Below are positions 51,101 to 61,363 of a stretch of 64,000 bases of DNA, one piece after another. Numbering within the stretch: position 1 is the stretch's first letter; every line of letters begins with the position of its first letter. The stretch is from Rapana venosa (lineage: Eukaryota; Mollusca; Gastropoda; Neogastropoda; Muricidae). The notes under the pieces were generated by a model. That model searched no databases. It was given only the letters and a program-made list of their open reading frames with translations, and was not told the origin of the DNA. Both the position numbers and the translations under genes were made by a program. The stretch is from the NCBI GenBank assembly GCA_028751875.1, contig CM054140.1, positions 30,174,517 through 30,238,516 on the forward strand. Direction: 5' to 3'.

Positions 51101-54100
51101 ATTGTGTTGTTCCTTCCCTGGGGATGCCGTGGGTCTGTCGGTATAAATAGCATCCCCACAGTCTGAAAAATCTGTGCTAGGAATTTCCTCTTTTCTATCA
51201 TTCACTTTGTTTCTTGCCTTGTTCTTTTTCTTCCTGTCATAAATAGCATCCCCACATTCTGAACATTCTGTGCTAGGAATTTCCTCTTTTCTATCATTCT
51301 CTTTGTTTCTGCCTTGTTCTTTTTCTTCCTGTCATAAATAGCATCCCCACATTCTGAACATTCCGTGCTAGGAATTTCCTTTTTTCTATCATTCTCTTTG
51401 TTTTTCCCTTGTTCTTTTTCTTTCTGTCAACTCCTCCTCGTTTATTTTCTGCCTTCTTGGTCCGTTCTCCTGCCGCCTTTTTTCCCCAGAAAGATGTGAA
51501 AGATAACAAATCTCTCTTATGCCGAAGTTGGATGCGCTGGGCCTGACTTTTCAGGTGCTTAATGGTGGTGTGACACATTTTTGCTCATAGAAGAAGAAGA
51601 AGAAAATGAATACAATCCCTGAATCCTTCTTCATCTTCTTCTTCTTCTTCTTCTTCTTTTTCTTCTTCTTTTTCTTCTTCTTCTTCTTTCTTCTTCTTCT
51701 TCTTCTTCTTCTTCTTCTTCTTTCTCGTCTTCTTTCTCTTCTTCTTCTTCTTTGTCGAATGCTCAGACAGCAACTATTGTCTGCCATATGAGCAAAAATG
51801 GGTCACAGTGATGCCGTTAAACACCTGACAAGACAGGCCCAAGTGCATCCAACTTCGGCATGATTTCATTTTCTGAAAACAAAATGACCATTCGTGATGG
51901 AAGTTCAGATACTTTTGGGTTTCTTTGATACCGAAGTGATTTTTTTTTTTGTGCTCAAGAAAACTGGCATGGAGGGGAGATGGGTGGATGGGGGTAAGGC
52001 AGTGATTTAATGAGGGATGGCAGGGAATGTAGAAGAAAAGTGTGTTTAAAAAAAATTTTTTATTTATTAAAATTTTTTTATTGATTTATTTTTTAAGAAG
52101 AAAAATGTTTGTGTTTTCTTGCCTTTCTCTTATATATTTAAAATTTTTTAAAATATATTTATTATTTTATACCGAGGATAATGGAATAAGCACTCATGCT
52201 TTTTTACATCCAGTCCCCGTGTGTATGCAGTTTTGTCAATTTTGTCATCTGTTTCCACTGGCACACAATGGCCTACTCTTCCGAAAAGCGGAACAGGATT
52301 TAACGTGTGTGCAAGATGTTCTGCATGCGTTTGAACACAGGGCCTCGGTTTATAGTCTCATCCGGACTTTGACACTCAGATCGATTTTTTGTCAAACTGG
52401 GAAGAAAGGGCGAGGCTGGGAATCGAACCCAGAACCTCGTGGTTTACTTGTTGGCAGGCGAACATCTTAACCATCCTGCCACCTTCCTTCATAGATAGAT
52501 ATATGTAGATATATATCTATATATGTGTTGGTGTTATATTATTGAATTTGTGTTTATTTACAGGGTTTTTTTGGGGGTGGTTTTTGTCATTGGGTAATGG
52601 GTGGGAAGGGAGGGAAGAGAGCATGCTGTAAAGAAGCTTCATGCTTATTTATTGACCTTCCATCCAAATTATTTGTATCTTAAATTTAAAAAAAAGAGAT
52701 ATCCTCAGTGGGTTGATAGCTAACAGCGCATTGTGTGTTCATGCTTATTCATTGACCTTCCATCCAAATTATTTGTATCTTAAATTTAAAAAACACAAAG
52801 AGATATCCTCAGTGGGTTGATAGCTAACAGTGCGTTGTGTGTTCATGCTTATTCATTGACCTTCCATCCAAATTATTTGTATCTTAAATTTTAAAATAAA
52901 AGAGATATCCTCAGTGGGTTGATAGCTAACAGTGCGTTGTGTGTTCATGCTTGTTCATTTACCTTCCATCAAAATTATTTGTATCTTAAATTAAAAACAG
53001 ATATCCTCAGTGGGTTGATAGCTAACAGCGAATTGTGTGTTCATGCTTATTCATTGACCTTCCATCCAAATTATTTGTATCTTAAATTTTAAAAAAAGAG
53101 ATATCCTCAGTGGGTTGATAGCTAACAGTGCGTTGTGTGTTCATGCTTATTCATCTACCTTCCATCCAAATTATTTGTATCTTAAATTATTTTTAAAAAA
53201 GATATCCTCAGTGGGTTGATAGCTAACAGCGCATTGTGTGTTCATGCTTATTCATTTACCTTCCATAAAAATTATTGATATCTTTAATTTAAAAAAAAAG
53301 AGATATCCTCAGTGGGTTGATAGCTAACAATGCATTTGGTGTTCATGCTTATTCATTTACCTTCCATAAAAATTATTTGTATCTTAAATTTTAAAACAAA
53401 GAGATATATCTTCGGTGGGTTGATAGCTAACAGCGTGTGCTGTGTGTGACACAAACAGGGTCTGGTGGATACTGCAGTGAAGACTAGTCGCAGCGGTTAC
53501 CTTCAGCGATGCCTGATCAAACACATGGAGGGGCTGTGTGTCAAGTACGACATGACAGTGCGGGACAGTGACAACAGTGTCATACAGGTCAGTGTGTGTT
53601 GGTGTTGGGGGGGGGGGGGGTGAATGTGTGTGTGTTGGGGGGGGGGGGGGGGGGGTGAGGGTATGTGAGCGTGTGTGTGTAATCTTTAGTTTTAACATCT
53701 TTCCACTTTAAGTGATATCAGTGTATGTGTGTGAGTTGGAAGGGGGGGGGGGGTGGGTTGGATGTTTGTGTGTGCGTGTGTGTGCATTGGGAGAGGGGGA
53801 GGGGTATGTGTGTGTGTGAGTTGGGGGGGGGGGGGGATGTTTGTGTGTCTGTTCGTCAGGAGGGGGGGGGGGGTATGTATGTGGATGTGTGTGTTGTTCT
53901 TTGTGTGTGTTGTGTGTGTGTATGTAAGTGAGTACTCGCACTCGCTTTCTCCCAGCCAAGTTAAGCAGCGTCGAGTGTGGTTACCAGTTGGATGGGTGAC
54001 CGTTTGCGTGCCTTGGCTTCAGTATAGTTCCTCCATTTCACCCAGCTGTAAATGGGTACCTGCCCTTTTTAGAGTCAGGGAAGGTAAAGCAGCGAGGGAG

Positions 54101-57100
54101 AGGAGATGGGCGCCGCCCTCAATATGCTAGCCTCTAGAGAAGTGAGGTCTCTGACACCTGGCTCCCCTACGACCTTACAGGTTATGGGACACCCTTTACC
54201 CAATATATGTGTGTGTCTGTGCGTGCGTGTGTGTGTACTGCTTGTAATAAAAAAATATTGGTCACATCTATCAGTGCAGGTAAATCATGATGTCATTCAT
54301 TCATTTCGCAATGTTTGTGTGATTGACAGGGCTTAGGCACTTTTTTTAAAAGGATTTTATTTATGTAAATTTTTTTTTTATTGCTTGGGGTTCAGGTGAG
54401 TTTAGCCCTCTAATCACAAGGCTATCCTATCTACCCTCTGTTGTTTTTTGTTGTTGAAAGTGTATAAATATTTACAAGAACAAAGAAATGTATATCCAAT
54501 GCATGTGTGTTTGGCATCTTATAATTGTGTGTGTGCGTGTGTGTCATGTATGCGTGTGTGTGTGTTGTGCGTGTTTGTGTGTGCATGTGTGTGCTTTTGT
54601 GCATTTGTATGTGTGTGTATGCAAACATGTGCGGTGTATTCATACATGTGTGTGTGTGTGTATTTGCATGCATATGTTTGTGTATGCATGTGTGTGTGTG
54701 TGTACACGTGTGGTTGCCTGCATGCATGCGTGTGTGTGCACAGTTCCTGTACGGAGAGGATGGGCTGGAAGTGACCAAGACGGGGCTGCTGAACGAGAAA
54801 CAGTTCCCCTTCCTGTTGAAGAACCAGGCAGTGCTGGGCAGCCATCCCAAGCATGCCACCGACTCCAAGGCTGTGGAGAAGCACAAAAAGAAGGTGAGCG
54901 AGTCCACGCCAGAACACTAGAGCTGAGTGGTTAAGACCCTTCACCTTCAATCCCGCAGATCCATGAAGTCATGCGTTTGAATCTCGGTGGCGTCTGGTGA
55001 ATTAACAGTAGGGATTTTTTTATGATTTCATAGATTTGGTCTGCAGCGCACCATGTTTGTAAATATCTGTTTGTTTAAACTATTGATTATTTATCATTGA
55101 TTGCATGACTGTAAGATTAGGTTGAATGCATGCGCTTTGATTTGTCTTTGCAAGATATAGCGCTATATAAGTTCCATTTATTATTATTATTATTATCATT
55201 ATTATTATTATTATCTCCCAGATCAACTTCAAGTGCAGACCTGACAGTGCCTTAATTCCTTCATGTATATACACATGCGGAAGATCAGATATACGTGTTA
55301 AAGATCCCATAAGTCATGTCAGTGTTTGGTGGGTTAGGGAAACAAGAACATACCCAGCGTACATCCCCAAAGTCAAAATGAGACTTCCTTCATGGTGGGC
55401 AAAAAACAGTCACATCTGCAAAATATCGCCATTGGTGAACTTCGGAGCCTTCGCTGAGGAACAACAACAACAACAACAACAAAATTATGCCATTCATTAT
55501 GCACAATACTTGTTTTTAGTTTGGTAGTTACAATCCTGTTGTTCATAGCTATTATTTACAACACTGTTGATTTTTGTTCATTATTCTTAAAACTGTTGTT
55601 TTTAGTTCATTATTGCAAAAGTGTAGCTTTTATTTCATTATTTGCAAAGCTGTAGGTTTTAGTTCATTACTTGCAAAAACTGTAGCTTTTAAGTTTATTA
55701 CTTGCAAAAACTGTTGCTTTTAAGTTCATTACTTGCAAAACTGTAGCTTTTTAGTTCATAACTTGCAAAACTTTAAGATCTTTGTGTTATGGATAGTGGG
55801 ATGTACATGTACATTATGTTTTTGTGTCAAGGTGAATAGTGGGATATACTTGTACATTATGTTTTTGTGTCAAGCTGAATAGTGGGATATATTTGTACAT
55901 TATGTTTTTGTGTCAAGGTGAATAGTGGGATATACTTGTACATTATGGTTTTTGTGTCCAGGTCAACAAGTGGGATATACTTGTACATTATGTTTTTGGG
56001 TCAAGGTGAATAGTGGGATATACTTGTACATTAAGTTTTTGGGTCAAGGTGAATAGTGGGATATACTTGTACATTATGTTTTTGTGTCAGGGTGAATAGT
56101 GGGATGTACATGTACATTATGTTTTTGTGTCACGGTGAACAGTGGGATATACTTGTACGTTATGTTTTTGTGTCCAGATCAAGAAGTGGGAGAAGAAACA
56201 CCCAGAAAAGTCTAGCCGAGGTTCTGGATTTTTGGACTTCTGTCAATCACGGTCAGCTGACTCCGCCGTCAATGGCGACGCAGAACTGGACATGGCCACC
56301 GGTCGCTCTGCCCGCAGCAAAGCCCTGGAAGTGGAATGGAGGAGCCTGACCCCCAAGGAGAAAGAGAAGTGAGTCACTCTGGTCTGTGATAGGGAAAGCC
56401 TGCACAGCATGCAGTGGTGGTGGGTGTGCTTTGGTCTGTGTGTGTTAGCGGTGGTGGTTTCTGTCTTTTTATCTCTCGTCAGGCGGAATGATTGTGTTGT
56501 AAGATTGAAAAAAAAAGGAAAAAAGTGTGTTTTTACAAAGCATAAGAAGGAGAAGAAAGGAAGGTTAGAGTATAATTATGATGTAAAAGGCGATGGAACT
56601 TGCTGGGGAGTCTGTTTGCATTGTTGTTGTTGTGTTTCCCAGCTTAACACCTTTGGGTGGTGGTGGTGGTGGTGCAGCAGCTTCTAGTGGTGAGACACGG
56701 CACTGCATAATTTTTTTTCAAATGTATATGATCCCTGAAGGTGGAATGCAGCTACCTTAATGGTGGGCAAAAACGGTTGGCACGCAAAAATCTCACCATT
56801 GGTGAACTTCGGAGCTCTAGCCAAGGAACCAGGGTGGGGGTGGGGGATGTATATGGTCCTCTGAGTGGACAGGTATCCACCCAAAGAGTGTGGGTAGATA
56901 CAAAATAGCTAAACCAGACCAGCCTGAATGTATGATGTGCTTAGATTCCTGGTCACTAACTAGGCATGTGAAGAACTTTGGGGGTTTTTTGTGTAGGAAA
57001 AGGGGTTGTTTAGAGTTTAGAGAACGCTTGGTTTTCACCATGTAGAAACAGCATGACCTTGACCCCAACATTCTGAAGAACTATAGGCCTGTTTCCAACC

Positions 57101-58484
57101 TACCGTTTATCTCTAAAGTCCTTGAAAAAGTAGTTCTAAAACAGCTCAACAACTACCTTCTCTCCAACAGTCTCCTTCCTGCGTTTCAGTCTGCCTATCG
57201 CGTCAACCATAGCACTGAAACTACCCTTGCCCATACCTTAAACACACTTCTACTCGCTTCTGACTCAGGGAAAATCTCTCTTCTTACTCTACTCGACTTA
57301 TCTGCAGCCTTTGACACTATTGACCACTCTATTCTTCTCTCCCGTCTTCAAAAAAACATTTGGTGTTACTGGTACAGCCCTTACCTGGTTTAGTTCATAC
57401 CTTACTGACCTATTCCAGACAGTCACAGTAAACAAGATTCAGTCAGTACCTGCAAGATTGGAATGTGGAGTTCCACAGGGATCTGTTCTGGGCCCTGTTC
57501 TTTTCACCCTCTACACTGCTCCACTGTCACATATAATTAACCGCCATCAGATCAACCATCATTTTTATGCAGATGACTCTCAGATTCTAAGCAGCGACAC
57601 TCCTGAAAATCTGCCTTCTCTCTTTACAAATATGGCCCACTGCTTTCAAGATATCCAAAATTGGATGATACAGAACAAATTACAGCTAAATGCAGATAAA
57701 ACAGAAACCATGCTTGTAGGGACCAAACACAAACTCTCTTCCATCACAACAGCTTCAATACAACTTGGCAATGCATCAGTCCCTTTATCCACTGCTGTGA
57801 AGTATCTAGGGGTCATTATTGACAACACACTCTCTATGCAAAAATTCATCACTCAGACCTGCCAGTCCTGCTACTATCAATTACGGCGTATTAGTGCAAT
57901 TCGAAAGTACCTGTCCACAGATGCAACATCCAAACTTGTTGCGTCTCTCATTCTTTCACGTCTGGACTATTGCAACTCTCTGTTGGCTGGTCTGCCAGCA
58001 TCATCTATCCAATCCCTTCAACGTATACAAAACTCTGCAGCACGTCTAATCCTCAGAAAGAAAAAATCTGAGCATATTACCCCTCTCTTGCAATCTCTCC
58101 ACTGGCTGCCTGTGCCACAGAGAGTAAACTATAAGATCAGTACCCTCTGTTACAAATGTCTCCACAAAACAGCACCCGCCTACCTCTGTGAATGTCTTCA
58201 CTTGTACACTGCTTCTCGTTCTCTCCGCTCTGCTGCAGATACCTTGTCCTTACGAATACCTAGATTCAACCAATCCACCATCGGCCGTCGCTCTTTCTCT
58301 GTTTCTGGTCCATTGATGTGGAATGATCTCCCTCTCTCTCTCCGCCAAAAGCCTTCTTATGACACTTTTAAATCCAGTCTCAAGACATATTTATTTCAAA
58401 CCTAAGATTTTCCTCTCCTGCCTCATCTCATAGTTTTTCCCTGCCTTCAACAGCCAAGATTCTATTGCCCTGCCAGGGTGTGTG

Positions 58485-58523
<39 letters not shown>

Positions 58524-61302
58524 TGCGCGCGTGTGTGTGTGTGCGTGTGTGCACATTTGGACTTGATGGAACTATTGCTTGTCACTGGTTGTATGACTGT
58601 GTAAGAATGAGTTGAGTGCAAGCGCTTTGATTTATCTCTGCAAGATATAGCGCTATGTAAATTCCATTTATTATTATTTATTATTAGAAACTGAGCAGCA
58701 TGATACTTATTCTGAGAATGCTAAGAATTGGGATGTGCCTTAATAAAGCACATGGATTGTGTGATAGACTTAGTGTAGACACTGAGACTGGTGATAAAAA
58801 GCACATGGATAGTGTGAAAGACTGTGTGGATGCTCAGACTGATGATGATAAAAAGCACATGGATTGTGTGATAGACTTAGTGTAGATGCTTCTTTCTTCT
58901 TTGCGTTGCCTGGGTTATGTTGTGAGGCCAGATCTTCTGAGGAATTCAGCAGTTGCCTGCAGGTCATCCACCATGCCGTACAGTTTCTGCTCCAGAGGTG
59001 GTGGGCTCAGGCCACACTTCCAGCCTTAGCGTCTGGAGAGTCCTGCAATCTTGTAGGATGTGGGCCGTATCCTGTTCTTCTTCTCCACAGGGGCACATAG
59101 CAGATGGTGCAATTTTCAATTTTCTGTGGAGGTGTTTATTCAGCCTGTTGTGCCCTGTGCGTAGTCTGAAAATGACCACCTGTGCCTGTCGTGAAAGCTG
59201 ATGATAAGGGTCTGGTTTGAGTGGTGATCTGAAGAGAGATTTGATGATGGTTTTCATCTCCATTAGGTTGACAGTGTAGATGCTGAGAATGATGATGATG
59301 AAAAGCACATTGATTGTGTGAGAGACTTAGTGTAGATGCTGAGAATGATGATGATGAAAAGCACATGGATTGTGTGATGGACGCTGAGAACAGTGATGTA
59401 CATGAAAAGCACATGGATTGTGTGATAGACGGTGAGAACCTCCGCTCTATTGCAGATACCTTGTGCCTACGAATACCTAGATTCAACCAATCCACTGTTG
59501 GCCGCCGCTCTTTCTCTATTTCGGGTCCATCGACCTGGAATGAGCTCCCTCTCTCTCTTTGCCAGAAACCTAGTTATGACACTTTTAAATCCAGCCTCAA
59601 GACATATTTATTTCAAACCTAAGAACCCGTCCTATTTCATATCAGAGCTATCCCACCTTCACTAACCCATGCCCTATCACCCTGCTAAAGTATACGACCT
59701 GTGTTAGTGTGTGTGTGTGCTTTTGAAAAACATTTGACCATTTACATTTTATTTCATAGATTTTGTCTGCAGCGCACCATGTTTGTAAATGTCTGTTTGT
59801 TTAAACTCTTGATTATTTATCATTGATTGCATGACTGTGTAAGATTAGGTTGAATGCATGCGCTTTGATTTATCTTTGCAAGATATAGCGCTATATAAGT
59901 TCCATTTATTATTATTATTATTATTATGTACATGAAAAGCACATGGATTGTGTAATAGACTTATTGTAGACACTGACAATGGTGATGAAAAGCACATGGA
60001 TTATGTGATAGACTTATTGTAGATGCTGAGAATATTGATGTACATGAAAAGCACATGGATTGTGTGATGGACGCTGGGAACATTGATGTACATGAAAAGC
60101 ACATGGATTGTGTGATAGACGGTGGGAACAGTGATGTACATGAAAAGCACATGGATTGTGTAATAGACTTATTGTAGACACTGATAATGGTGATGAAAAG
60201 CACATGGATTGTGTGATGGACGGTGAGAACATTGATGTACATGAAAATGACCTGGCTTGTGTGATGAACGCTGCAGGTTTCTGAAGAAGCACAGGCCGCG
60301 CCCAGACCCCGTGGTGGCCAAGTTCTGGCCGCAGCTGAGCTGTGGGGCCATCTCCGACAAGATGCAGAGAGCCGTCCGCCTCTACCACCAGCAGCTGCAG
60401 GAGGTGAGCTAGGGGCACAGCGTTCTTCGTTTTCCTCCCTTTACCTTTTTCTTGTTGTTGTTGTTTTGTTGTTGTTGTTGTTGTTGTTTTGTTTTGTTTT
60501 GCACTGTAGGTCATGGGTAACAGAAAGGTTTGAGATGATGGTGGAAAAAATCAGGGTACTCTGTAGTTTTGTAATTATTGTTGTTGTTTATGGTTTGGCG
60601 TTATGGTTTTTTTGTTTGTTTGTTGTTAACTCAGTAGTTCTTTGGTAAGCTTGAACTGAAACAAACTTAAATTTGAGATGATGGCGCAAAATCAAGGCAT
60701 TCAATTCATTGTGGGGGTGGGGGTTAGGGTTGTTTTTTTTGTTGTGGTCACTCTTTACTTCTTGCTTGACATAAACAAAACTCTTATGATTTCACCCTTA
60801 TAACTTAGAGGATAGTAAACAAAACCCCCCACCCTCACCCCAAAACAAAACAAACCAACAAGAAGTCCATGTGATTTTTCCCATGTAACTAACAGAGAAA
60901 AAGCCCCAAGACTTATATTTACAGTCTACAGGCTCTCTCGCCTGTTGTCAGCTCTGCCTCAGGTTTTTTCCCCCAGGTAGTGTAGATAGGGAAGTACAAG
61001 TCAGGCATATGGATTATGTATGGTTACACCTATCTATAGGCATATTTTAACCCTGGCTTGGTCAGAATGGTGCACGCACACGAACACACATGCACACACG
61101 CACGCACACAAACGTGCACGCACTCACATGCGCATGCACGCACAGACACACACACACACAAGCATTAATATGTGTATAAAATCACATACTGCTTGCGCAT
61201 ATGTACCACCTACCCCCTACACTCCCCACACGTACATGCACACTCACATGCTCGCACGCTTGCATGTACATCCTTTACACTCACATGCACACATACACAC
61301 TT

Positions 61303-61363
<61 letters not shown>

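Larger units (their letters stand above)
58740..60276. repeat. minisatellite (about 45-60 bp) split by two LINE fragments, running into exon 24
   Basis: Units based on aaaagcacatggattgtgtg atagacttag / atggacgctgagaac. Pieces lie at 58740-58890, 59273-59435 and 59928-60276. Confidence 0.88.

Noticed and set aside
51588..51791. Lys-rich ORF on the minus strand
   Set aside because: Translation of a (TTC)n tract.
53950..54025. Functional 5S rRNA gene
   Set aside because: The 5' third and the 3' end of 5S are missing; only the internal control region matches.
57053..58405. Host reverse-transcriptase gene
   Set aside because: 5'-truncated, frameshifted, with LINE 3' tail and other copies in the window; a retrotransposon remnant.
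60500..60517. 18-nt micro-exon gtcatgggtaacagaaag between exons 24 and 25
   Set aside because: Acceptor and donor look possible, but the length is a multiple of three and would not repair the phase.
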